In this document: in pieces, positions 19,886 through 27,448 of the stretch | Layout: the number at the start of each line of letters is the position of its first letter | Position numbering within the stretch: position 1 is the first letter of the stretch | Assembly: GCA_964519355.1 (NCBI GenBank) | Contig: CAZFJW010000002.1 | Coordinates: forward strand, 1-35,508 | From: CAZBEA01 sp964519355 | GTDB lineage: Bacteria > Patescibacteriota > Microgenomatia > Levybacterales > GWA1-39-11 | Direction of reading: 5' to 3' | DNA length: 35,508 bases | Position numbers and translations under genes: made by a program | Notes under the pieces: model-generated | The model's input: only the letters and a program-made list of their open reading frames with translations | The model's database searches: none | Told to the model about the DNA's origin: nothing

Positions 19886-21644
19886 AGTAGGTCTTGCTTT
19901 TCCTGACTATATTCTCAACGATCACGTAAAGCATAAAAGAGAGAATTTGTCCCCACCTAATTCAGAATTATTGCTTTTAGTGCCGCTCATAATTCTTGGA
20001 ATTATATTCGGAATCATTCTTATGAGACTTTTGTATTTGCAGGTTTTGAGAAAGTCATATTATGAAAGATTGTCTTATGAAAATAGAACCCGTACTGAAA
20101 CAATTCCTGCATCACGAGGAATAATTCTTGATAGAAAAGGAAGAGCACTCGTAGCAAATATTCCAGCATTCAAACTTATTTCAAAAGATAATAAAGTTCA
20201 ATTTATTACAAAAGAAGATGCTCTCGCACGTATCGCTGATGGCCAAAAAATTGATAACGACATAATGCGTGAGTATTTGTATCCGGATATTTTTGCACAT
20301 GTTCTTGGATATGTAGGGCAAATTTCTGAAGAGGAAATGAATAGCCCTACATATCAGGATTATTCTTTACTTGATATAGTTGGAAAAATTGGGATTGAGA
20401 GGGAATATGAGAGTGTTTTACATGGACAGAATGGACGAGAGCTTCACGAATCAGACGCCATGGGAAAGAAGATCCGATCTCTTGGGAAAGAAGATCCAGA
20501 GCCTGGTAAAAATCTCACCACGACTTTGGATATCGATATACAAAAAAATGCATACGACGCAATGAAAAATGTATCAAGAGGTGCAGTTGTGGTAAGCGAT
20601 CCGAGAAATGGAGCGATTCTATCGATTGTTTCAAGACCATCATTTGATACCAATCTTTTTACTCATCCGACGTCTTATGAAGCAAAAGGCGAGTATTCAA
20701 CGCTGGATGAGGTTCTGGGTGATACAAAAAGAATGCCGGCACTTGATCGCGCAATAGGAGGGGTTTATCCTCCGGGGTCTACGTTCAAGCTGATTACTGC
20801 CGCTGCTGTGCTTGAGGAAAAAGAAATGAATAAAGACACACAAGTTGAGGATACGGGTGTTGTTGAGTTGGGAGGATTGAGATTTGGGACATGGTATTAC
20901 TTGCAGTATGGAAGAAAAGAAGGAAAAGTAAGCATGGTTCGGGCAATTGCCAGGTCTAATGATATTTATTTTTATCGGGCAGCAGAAAAATTAGGAGATG
21001 AGAAATTATCAGAATGGGCGCACAATTTTGGACTGGGAGGAAAATTGGGGATTGATATCGCAGGGGAAGAACGGGGGACAGTTCCTAATAATGAATGGAA
21101 AATTAAGACTCTTGGTGAGAAATGGTACACGGGAGACACGTTCAATATGGGGATAGGTCAGGGTTATTTATTGACAACACCTCTTCAGGTGAATGCATGG
21201 ACGAATGTTTTTGCCAATGATGGGATTCTCTATCGTCCGCATCTTGTGGCAGACCAAAAACATGTTCTCAATAAAAATTTTGTAAGCAAAAAAAATATTG
21301 AACTAATTCGCGAGGGAATGCGGGAATCATGTGCAACAGGGGGAGTTGCATACACATTTTTTAATTTTGGGGTGGTAAATAAAAATTTGAAGATTGATGA
21401 TAAAGACTATCAAAAGGGAACTTCTCAATCAGCAAATTTCGTCAGAATCCCAGTTGGATGTAAAACCGGGACTGCTCAGACTCCAGGAGATGAAAATGAG
21501 CCTCATGCATGGATTACTGTCTTTGCACCATTTTTCAATCCTGAAATTAGTGTCACAGTTCTTGTTGAGCATGGAGGGGAAGGGTCAAAAGTTGCAGGCC
21601 CAATTGCGACAGAAATTTTGAAAAAGTATTTTGAGAGGAAGTAG
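19872..21644 (+). CDS. mrdA: Penicillin-binding protein 2 (elongasome transpeptidase)
   Basis: This 590-residue class B PBP has a cytoplasmic head, one membrane helix (about 36-56), the dimerisation/pedestal domain beginning with TIPASRGIILDRKGRALV, and a transpeptidase domain. Catalytic motifs are PPGSTFK with Ser303 and Lys306, RSNDIYFY (the SxD form typical of PBP2, Ser362) and CKTGTAQ with Lys531. It crosslinks peptidoglycan stem peptides during side-wall growth. The start ATG at 19872 lies inside the end of the mreD-like gene; a longer frame from 19833 is a different reading of that gene and is rejected. The presence of mreC and mreD supports PBP2 rather than the division enzyme PBP3. 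Confidence 0.94.
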   Translation: MKKIKVGLAFPDYILNDHVKHKRENLSPPNSELLLLVPLIILGIIFGIILMRLLYLQVLRKSYYERLSYENRTRTETIPASRGIILDRKGRALVANIPAFKLISKDNKVQFITKEDALARIADGQKIDNDIMREYLYPDIFAHVLGYVGQISEEEMNSPTYQDYSLLDIVGKIGIEREYESVLHGQNGRELHESDAMGKKIRSLGKEDPEPGKNLTTTLDIDIQKNAYDAMKNVSRGAVVVSDPRNGAILSIVSRPSFDTNLFTHPTSYEAKGEYSTLDEVLGDTKRMPALDRAIGGVYPPGSTFKLITAAAVLEEKEMNKDTQVEDTGVVELGGLRFGTWYYLQYGRKEGKVSMVRAIARSNDIYFYRAAEKLGDEKLSEWAHNFGLGGKLGIDIAGEERGTVPNNEWKIKTLGEKWYTGDTFNMGIGQGYLLTTPLQVNAWTNVFANDGILYRPHLVADQKHVLNKNFVSKKNIELIREGMRESCATGGVAYTFFNFGVVNKNLKIDDKDYQKGTSQSANFVRIPVGCKTGTAQTPGDENEPHAWITVFAPFFNPEISVTVLVEHGGEGSKVAGPIATEILKKYFERK

Positions 21645-21646
21645 GT

Positions 21647-22546
21647 TTACAACGGCTGAATTGTTTCAAAAATTGTTAGGAATAGTTCTTTTTGAATTGT
21701 TTCAATTCCATTTCCTTCTGCTGAACCTGGTGTCCTAGAACAGTTTTCTCTCATAGTTTCTACTCCATAATAATAACTTCCTATTTTTTTGTTCTGATAT
21801 TCAGTTTTTTCTTTCGCTTGAGTAATCCAGCCAAGTCCGCCTGTCGGAAATTCGCATGCAGGAAATTGAGAGGCCAGGGAGTCAGTTGTAAAAAGTATCG
21901 CAGTTGATGTTTCATACTTTTCAACATGATATCGAAGATCCAGAAGTTCAGGAGGAAGAGTTACTTGAATTCCAATTTCTGGAATTTGTAAAATTGCGGC
22001 CGATGTTGCAGTGGGTAAGTTTGTTTGTCCTTCGATGGGTGTCGGGCAGGGGGCAAATTCACAATTTGGCCCTGTTCGTCCGACCGCTGACCCGTCAGGA
22101 CACACTTTTGCTTCCATGGTGCACGCTACTTTTCCAATCTCTTCATACACAGGGAAAATAGATGTAAAGATGAGGAGGGGAAAAGTTAAAATGATAAAAG
22201 TAGGAGTGAAAATAAGAATTCCGATAGATATTTTTTTTAGTACATTTTTGTAGAGTTCGTAGCGTATAAAAAATATAACACCTAAAATAATTTGAATTCC
22301 AGCAAAAATTACGATAACTGCAAATACGAATTGGAACGGAATTGTCTTTTTAAATTCTAAAATACTAACAACAGGCTTTAGGGGAGAAAGACTTGCAAGG
22401 AATACCAGCTCAATAACACCCGTCAGAATCAAGAGAAATCTTATAGAAGATTTTCGCTCTTTGCGGGCTTGGGTATCTATTTTTAAAGAATCGTTTGATG
22501 GTGGGAGTATGTTGTTATCTGATTCTATACTGAGGTTTTGTTCCAT
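21647..22546 (-). CDS. Membrane protein with Cys-rich CPDG motif domain
   Basis: This 299-residue protein has a polar N-terminus, then three or four membrane helices (about 35-60, 68-92, 105-128) and an outer C-terminal domain. Straight after the last helix, around 140-170, it has CTMEAKVCPDGSAVGRTG followed by PNCEFAPCP, a compact four-Cys motif (C-x6-C...C-x4-C) that I have the impression of seeing in other Patescibacteria surface proteins. Its role is unknown; disulfide pairing by the DsbA/DsbB pair is plausible. Another Cys pair lies in the C-terminal domain. A TAGAAT box (22552-22557) ends five bases before the start on this strand. Confidence 0.68.
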   Translation of the reverse strand: MEQNLSIESDNNILPPSNDSLKIDTQARKERKSSIRFLLILTGVIELVFLASLSPLKPVVSILEFKKTIPFQFVFAVIVIFAGIQIILGVIFFIRYELYKNVLKKISIGILIFTPTFIILTFPLLIFTSIFPVYEEIGKVACTMEAKVCPDGSAVGRTGPNCEFAPCPTPIEGQTNLPTATSAAILQIPEIGIQVTLPPELLDLRYHVEKYETSTAILFTTDSLASQFPACEFPTGGLGWITQAKEKTEYQNKKIGSYYYGVETMRENCSRTPGSAEGNGIETIQKELFLTIFETIQPL

Positions 22547-22570
22547 CCCTTATTCTATACATCGTCTTTA

Positions 22571-23395
22571 CTATCTGCCAAGATACGAAAAATATCCATC
22601 TTCCTTCTCTTCAATACGACTTATCCATTCTTGAATTCTTTCGATGTCAAATTCACTGCCAAACATATCAGCAGATGATTCGACGATGTGTCTGACCTCT
22701 CTTACTGAGCGCGCTAAGGCAACTGTAGTGCTGTTCGTTATTGCCCGATATAAATTATATTCGTATCCCGTAACAAATCTTCCAAATGTTTTTCTGTGAG
22801 CATCAGACGATGCAATCGCAGCACCAAGAGTGTTAGTATTTTCTTTGTAAAAAGCATATGCGTCTTGATTGGCTTGTGTTGGAAATTTTTTCCCTGCAAG
22901 AGTTTTTCTCATCGCATAATCAAAAACTCCTCCATTGAAAACCTCAATTCCATCAGGCCTGGTTGAAGGCTTTGCGGCTAGCTGGAGTATTCTTTCTTTT
23001 TTAGCAGATTGAATAAGGGTAAATTCAGGATGTGGAATGATCGCAAGGCCTCCCTGTCCATGGATTGCCTCAATTGTTTCACTTATTGGCATGTTGGCAC
23101 GGATAGGTTCTCTGAGGAAGAGGGCGACAACATGTCCTTCACGTGAGGTTACTTCCATCCCGGGGACTACAGTAACTTGAGAATTTCTTCTTTGGGCAGT
23201 GTTCCATGCAGTAAGTGAGGACTCAAATGTATCGTGATCTGTTATTGCAATTGTGTCTATTCCAATTCTTTCTGCCAGTTCAACAGTCTGATCCGGGGTC
23301 ATACCTTCTCTGGCGTCTGGTGAGGCATTTGTATGAATATGAAGATCTGCAAGATTCATTCCTCCCCTTTGATATTCCCCCCAAATCTCTCGCAT
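22571..23395 (-). CDS. PHP-domain metal-dependent phosphoesterase
   Basis: This 274-residue protein carries the PHP motifs in order: DLHIHTNASPD (His19, His21), ITDHDTF, GMEVTSREGHVVALF, IIPHPEF, and SSDAHRKTFGRF near the end. These ligate two or three metals. Stand-alone PHP proteins act on small phosphates such as 3',5'-bisphosphonucleosides or histidinol phosphate, or as RNA/DNA exonucleases. The overall pattern fits the YciV/RNase AM-like or TrpH group. The start ATG at 23395 lies six bases after an extended -10 box (TGTTACAAT, core 23402-23407); an upstream TTG at 23401 would precede the transcription start and is rejected. Another start, at 23359, is possible but less supported. Confidence 0.88.
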   Translation of the reverse strand: MREIWGEYQRGGMNLADLHIHTNASPDAREGMTPDQTVELAERIGIDTIAITDHDTFESSLTAWNTAQRRNSQVTVVPGMEVTSREGHVVALFLREPIRANMPISETIEAIHGQGGLAIIPHPEFTLIQSAKKERILQLAAKPSTRPDGIEVFNGGVFDYAMRKTLAGKKFPTQANQDAYAFYKENTNTLGAAIASSDAHRKTFGRFVTGYEYNLYRAITNSTTVALARSVREVRHIVESSADMFGSEFDIERIQEWISRIEEKEDGYFSYLGR

Positions 23396-23401
23396 GGGCA
23401 A

Positions 23402-23410
23402 ATTGTAACA
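23402..23410 (-). promoter_or_regulatory. Extended -10 box of the PHP gene
   Basis: On the reverse strand TGTTACAAT ends six bases before ATG 23395. This sets the start codon and implies a leaderless message. Confidence 0.55.
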
Positions 23411-23425
23411 TAGGGAGAGTATGTA

Positions 23426-23764
23426 TTATTTTTGAATAAAATGCAGTGGGTCAGTTCTTACCACATGCTTTCGTTTTAGATCTACAAATTCTCCGGGTTG
23501 TAGGGTGTTAAATAATTCGGGTTGTGCAAAAAATTCAATTGATCTGCATTCTTCAGTGTCCCCCTCTCCACAATAGTTAATTCGGAGAATGTGATCTTGA
23601 TCATCAACAACTGTTACTCCGTTTGGAAGAGTCCAGGCACTCTCGGGCTGAAACTCTTTATCCAGAAGTTCACCTACGGGAGGAATGTATTCTTGGCCGC
23701 AGGAAGTAAGAGTTAGACTCAAAGTAAGTAACCCTCCAAGCAGCTTTGGTTTTCTTTCTAGCAT
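23426..23764 (-). CDS. Small secreted lipoprotein
   Basis: This 112-residue protein has a basic start (MLERKPK), a hydrophobic stretch and the lipobox LTSC with Cys22, followed by GQEY. It should be lipid-anchored on the outer face of the membrane. The mature part is short and probably all-beta, with a Cys pair (INYCGEGDTEECRS) that could form a disulfide. No family recognised. The promoter is a consensus extended -10 (TGCTATAAT, core 23775-23780) ending ten bases before the ATG. The gene is followed by the PHP gene on the same strand but that gene has its own -10 box. Confidence 0.75.
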   Translation of the reverse strand: MLERKPKLLGGLLTLSLTLTSCGQEYIPPVGELLDKEFQPESAWTLPNGVTVVDDQDHILRINYCGEGDTEECRSIEFFAQPELFNTLQPGEFVDLKRKHVVRTDPLHFIQK

Positions 23765-23774
23765 ATGGAATGGG

Positions 23775-23783
23775 ATTATAGCA
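23775..23783 (-). promoter_or_regulatory. Extended -10 promoter of the lipoprotein gene
   Basis: TGCTATAAT reads on the reverse strand, ten bases before the ATG at 23764. It faces away from the 23812-23839 promoter. Confidence 0.6.
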
Positions 23784-23811
23784 AAGTTTTATCTCCTATT
23801 TGGTATGTGAC

Positions 23812-23839
23812 TTGAAATTTCGAAGGCAAAGATTATAAT
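23812..23839 (+). promoter_or_regulatory. Promoter of the 23847 gene
   Basis: TTGAAA (23812-23817) and a perfect TATAAT (23834-23839) are 16 bases apart. The ATG at 23847 follows after seven bases, so the mRNA is probably leaderless. Confidence 0.7.
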
Positions 23840-23846
23840 CACTGGT

Positions 23847-24404
23847 ATGGCAGGAGAAAAATTTATAGGTCTATCTCAAAGACCAGATTTTTTAATATTT
23901 GAAAGGCGCTTTTCTGATTGGGGAAAATTTGATAGTTCAGAGCCTGCTCCAAATGATCCGATGAGGCCCGCGATCGAAGGTTTTATGGAACATGCATCAA
24001 ATTTTCCCGCATTAATTGAAGAAAGCCGAAGGCTTGATGGTAAATTCGAAGAGAGTAGCTCAGTAACTGTTGCTTTTCGGTCACGCGACCCGCGAAATAC
24101 TCCCCGAATGTATGTAGTAGAGGGCCAATATGGTGATTCAGATCGTAAGATTTTTTATGTCGGTCTTCCACACTTCAGACAAGTAATGGTTTTTGACACA
24201 AAAAATGGTCCTCATATGAGATTTCGGAGAGCCGAAGCTGTTGCTGAGTGGATATCGGTTGGTGGCATTCAGGGCTCAGGTGCTCTTGACTACCCGGCAG
24301 GCCCAGCACAAATTGACCAATATGCCTCAATTCTTCAATATGCAGCAGAAAGTCTTAGTAGACAAACTGCCATTATCGAAACTCGAATAGCTGGAAAAAG
24401 ATAA
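23847..24404 (+). CDS. Unknown soluble protein
   Basis: This 185-residue protein has no signal peptide, membrane helix or motif I recognise. It contains RMYVVEGQYGDSDRKIFYVG and a Gly/Ala/Pro-rich segment (GGIQGSGALDYPAGPAQ) before a C-terminal helix rich in Ser, Gln and Ala. The composition is that of a folded cytoplasmic protein. Its start is well supported by a consensus promoter with only seven bases between -10 and ATG. It precedes the ParB-like gene on the same strand by 67 bases, but that gene has a separate promoter. Confidence 0.65.
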   Translation: MAGEKFIGLSQRPDFLIFERRFSDWGKFDSSEPAPNDPMRPAIEGFMEHASNFPALIEESRRLDGKFEESSSVTVAFRSRDPRNTPRMYVVEGQYGDSDRKIFYVGLPHFRQVMVFDTKNGPHMRFRRAEAVAEWISVGGIQGSGALDYPAGPAQIDQYASILQYAAESLSRQTAIIETRIAGKR

Positions 24405-24434
24405 TCGTAAAATTGATTGCACCAGTAAGATATA

Positions 24435-24463
24435 TTGAATTTAAATCAAGATCAGTTTATATT
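24435..24463 (+). promoter_or_regulatory. Promoter of the ParB-like gene
   Basis: TTGAAT (24435-24440) and TATATT (24458-24463) are spaced by 17 bases, with ATG 24472 eight bases further on. Confidence 0.65.
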
Positions 24464-24471
24464 TCTCTAGA

Positions 24472-25971
24472 ATGACGGCAGAACACGGGAGTTTCATAAA
24501 TGGCATTGGTGAGAATTCGGAGGGGGCGAAAATTTTTTATCCAGGTAAAGCTCAGATGGGATTTGGTGGGTTGACAGGCTTGGAGGGGGTCGATTCGGAT
24601 TTCTTCGCGGCCATCCCTAACACAGCTCCCGAGTTAAATGGCAGCCTTACGGGTGAAAATGGCATTACACCTCATGCGGATAGTCAGGGTGGGTTGTTTG
24701 GTCGTGTAAATCATGATGTGATTGTAGAACCAGGGCTTGATCTTTCCACTCCCGTTGAAGTATCTGGGCGAGATGGAGAAGTCAAACAAGGTGCCTTTGA
24801 AAGAACCAACCTCGCTTTATTAAATGTAATTGTTCAGCAAAGAGATGAATATTCTGGAATTAGTGGATTGGCTGCCAATATTGAAGAGCATGGCATGATC
24901 CATCCGCTTCTTGTTGCAAGATATGATGCAGATGGAGCGCGTGATTATCTTGTTGCAGCATACGGAACATACGGTAAAAAGGTATCTGCTGATCAGAGAA
25001 AAAGATTACCTGATCTGGTAAAGACTACCGAAAACGGAAACGAAACTTATTATATTGTTATAGCTGGGCACAGAAGATTGAGGGCCTTGAGGATGCTTCA
25101 GAAAAAAACAAGCATTCTTCAAATAGTGAATGACATTGATCCATTTGAGGCTCTAGAAATCCAGGCATCGGAAAATACTGCAAAACTTCCGAAAGATTAT
25201 GAAAGAGCAGAATCAAACGGAGATCTTCATTCCATTTTAAAAGCACGTGATCCGAAGTTGAGAATTGAAAAATTTGCAACAAGAGTAGGTCATCCGGTGG
25301 CGGTTGTAAGAAAAGACTTGAGGTACTACGGCCTTCCTCCTGAGGTAAAAAACTTTGTCGTACCTCGCAACAGACGTGATAGCGGTGAAGGTGACACTGA
25401 GATTCCCGATCAACCACTCATGGAATTTAATATTGCTTGTCAATTGGGAAGACTTGTAGAAGTGGGAGCAAGTTTTGATGATATTTTATTCTTGGCAAAA
25501 AGATTTTTTGTTGAGAATATTACAAATGAGAAGACTGCGAGTAGAAGAGTGACGCAATATATCAGAGATTCAATCGTTCACGGAGGAGCAGATATGACAG
25601 ATATTTTCGGATTTAATGTACGACGGGTTGCTGAAAATACACGTACCAGACAAGTGGCCAAGACATTTATCGATCCAGCATTGGCTGGATTGGGATTATT
25701 GGAAAGGGTGCGAATTGCAAAAGAAAATGGATTTGGAGGCGAAAAAGATGACAAATTGTCTTTTGCTGCGGCGGGAGGATATATTAAAAGACTGGCTGAG
25801 CTTGCTGATGAACTTACTGATGCCCTTCATGAGACTATGGATGCTGATGCGAGAAATGAGATACACACACGCCTTCAAAGGCTTAGGGATGCTGCTGATA
25901 TTGTAGCAAGAGAGTATGAGGGCGGTGCCCCAAAAGAGAGAGGCCTTTTAGACCTTCTAGAAAAAGATTAG
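24472..25971 (+). CDS. ParB-like N-domain protein
   Basis: This 499-residue protein has a Gly-rich N-terminus (1-110) and then a ParB-type core. SGLAANIEEHGMIHPLLVAR (about 131-150) is box I, YIVIAGHRRLRALRML (194-209) contains the GHRR motif of box II that in ParB binds CTP, and IQASENTAKLPKDYER (230-245) is the E-N box. A predicted helical DNA-binding region follows (KFATRVGHPVAVVRKDL). The C-terminal half is helical with a charged end and a long coiled-coil-like stretch (about 430-490). No parA is adjacent and I saw no clear parS-like repeat, so it may act in plasmid-like segregation, nucleoid occlusion or gene control. The start is supported by a promoter eight bases upstream. Confidence 0.8.
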   Translation: MTAEHGSFINGIGENSEGAKIFYPGKAQMGFGGLTGLEGVDSDFFAAIPNTAPELNGSLTGENGITPHADSQGGLFGRVNHDVIVEPGLDLSTPVEVSGRDGEVKQGAFERTNLALLNVIVQQRDEYSGISGLAANIEEHGMIHPLLVARYDADGARDYLVAAYGTYGKKVSADQRKRLPDLVKTTENGNETYYIVIAGHRRLRALRMLQKKTSILQIVNDIDPFEALEIQASENTAKLPKDYERAESNGDLHSILKARDPKLRIEKFATRVGHPVAVVRKDLRYYGLPPEVKNFVVPRNRRDSGEGDTEIPDQPLMEFNIACQLGRLVEVGASFDDILFLAKRFFVENITNEKTASRRVTQYIRDSIVHGGADMTDIFGFNVRRVAENTRTRQVAKTFIDPALAGLGLLERVRIAKENGFGGEKDDKLSFAAAGGYIKRLAELADELTDALHETMDADARNEIHTRLQRLRDAADIVAREYEGGAPKERGLLDLLEKD

Positions 25972-25985
25972 TTATTTAGAATATA

Positions 25986-27308
25986 TTAGTTATAAATATA
26001 TACTGGTGTTCCGACGTCTGCCCAGGCATATACAACTTCTGCAACTCCCACGTCCAACGATACACATCCTCCTGTGTGAGGGCTTCCTAAAAAGTCACGG
26101 GGGCGCCTGATTTGGGTTCCATCTCCGGTAACCCAATAAGGTAATTCATGAATTCCAAGATATGCATGAATATCCGGTGCTAGATAAAATGCCATCCAGT
26201 ATGGCATCCACACATTGTAGATATCTGAAAATGCATTGTTGTATTTGTTCAGTATTTTGTATGTTCCGGGCGGTGTTGGGTAGTAAAGACCTGTTGAGAC
26301 AAGATGTTCTGCGATAAGATTGCCCGTCTCAAACCGATACATTCTTTGTTGAGAAATATCAATTTCGATGTATTTATCAGCTCTTTCTCCATTTGTATTG
26401 GGTTTGTATTTGGTTTCGGCAATAATGGGTCCAGTTGCTGCTCCCAGGACTCTTGCATTTAAAATGTTTGAGACTTCTTGAGTAACTTTTCCTTTATTTA
26501 CTGTTTTTTCACTCGAAAGATCGGTGGCAGCGATTTTTCCATCAAGGAGGGTGCTGAGTTTGGATTCATTGGTCTCTACTGTAAATGAATTTGACTCAGG
26601 ATGGAATGTGGCACCAAGTACTGCCTTAAGATCCTCTTGGGAAAGTTCGATATTCGTATTTTTCACTTGATCAAGAACTATAGAAATAGGGTTGCGAGTG
26701 GCTTCGTTGAGGCGCTGATTGTTGAGTGCAATAATCTCTTTTTTTGAGGGTTTGGGTATTTTTGCCAGAGATGGAGTGAGAGTATTTTTAGTCGCAAAGT
26801 TTTGTTTGATTTGAAATTTCAGTGAACCAAGATCAAGAATATATTTATCGTCATAAAGCGTATATAAAAATTCAGAACTGGACGGATCAAAGGTTACTTC
26901 TTCTTTGCGTGGAGTGAAATCGAAAATTGTTTGCTTGAATCTCTTTTCAAACTCATTTGAGAATGTGACAGTAGCAAGATGTGAAGTGGGTTTGAAATAT
27001 GCTTTTGCGAAGTGATACATATTTAGAGGAAAGATATTATGGCCTTTAAAAATTGAGTTGATTGTAGCGTTGGTATCGACAGATATTCCAATACTCTTTG
27101 AGGGGTAAATATACACTCTATTTTTAATTTGCATTGATATTGGGGCGTTTTCTTTTTCTTTGAGAAGAGACGCAATTTGACTTTTGGTTTTGAGTGAGAG
27201 ATCAAGATTGCCAATTGTAGTATTGGGATATGAATACATACTGATAAAGAGTTGAAGAACAAGAATTCCCAGAATTGTCGGAATTGAAAAAAGGAGCAGA
27301 TTTTTCAT
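25986..27308 (-). CDS. L,D-transpeptidase (YkuD) with N-terminal peptidoglycan-binding domain
   Basis: This 440-residue protein has an N-terminal membrane anchor (about 3-20). Next comes a region with TIGNLDLSLKTKSQIASLL and IYPSKSIGISVDTNATI that matches the putative peptidoglycan-binding domain found beside YkuD and VanW domains. The C-terminal YkuD domain starts about residue 315 (KYIEIDISQQRMYRFETG) and carries GIHELPYW and SPHTGGCVSLDV with His411 and the catalytic Cys415. It should form 3-3 crosslinks or attach proteins to peptidoglycan, giving beta-lactam-insensitive wall remodelling next to the PBP2 pathway. The usual Arg after the catalytic Cys block is replaced by Leu-Asp (C-V-S-L-D). 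Confidence 0.9.
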   Translation of the reverse strand: MKNLLLFSIPTILGILVLQLFISMYSYPNTTIGNLDLSLKTKSQIASLLKEKENAPISMQIKNRVYIYPSKSIGISVDTNATINSIFKGHNIFPLNMYHFAKAYFKPTSHLATVTFSNEFEKRFKQTIFDFTPRKEEVTFDPSSSEFLYTLYDDKYILDLGSLKFQIKQNFATKNTLTPSLAKIPKPSKKEIIALNNQRLNEATRNPISIVLDQVKNTNIELSQEDLKAVLGATFHPESNSFTVETNESKLSTLLDGKIAATDLSSEKTVNKGKVTQEVSNILNARVLGAATGPIIAETKYKPNTNGERADKYIEIDISQQRMYRFETGNLIAEHLVSTGLYYPTPPGTYKILNKYNNAFSDIYNVWMPYWMAFYLAPDIHAYLGIHELPYWVTGDGTQIRRPRDFLGSPHTGGCVSLDVGVAEVVYAWADVGTPVYIYN

Positions 27309-27412
27309 GAATAGGCAGTTAATTTGTGGTACTTATTACATAGTATGGTAAATAAAAGTATTATCAAGCCTCAATATTTTTCTTCGATTTCCTTTGATCT
27401 CTTTTGACTCTG

Positions 27413-27442
27413 TTGACTCATATTATATAAATAAGATATATT
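27413..27442 (+). promoter_or_regulatory. Promoter of the acidic disordered protein gene
   Basis: TTGACT (27413-27418; a second copy at 27404-27409) and TATATT (27437-27442) are 18 bases apart. The ATG at 27449 follows after six bases, so transcription is expected at the A of ATG. Confidence 0.65.
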
Positions 27443-27448
27443 GGTTTT

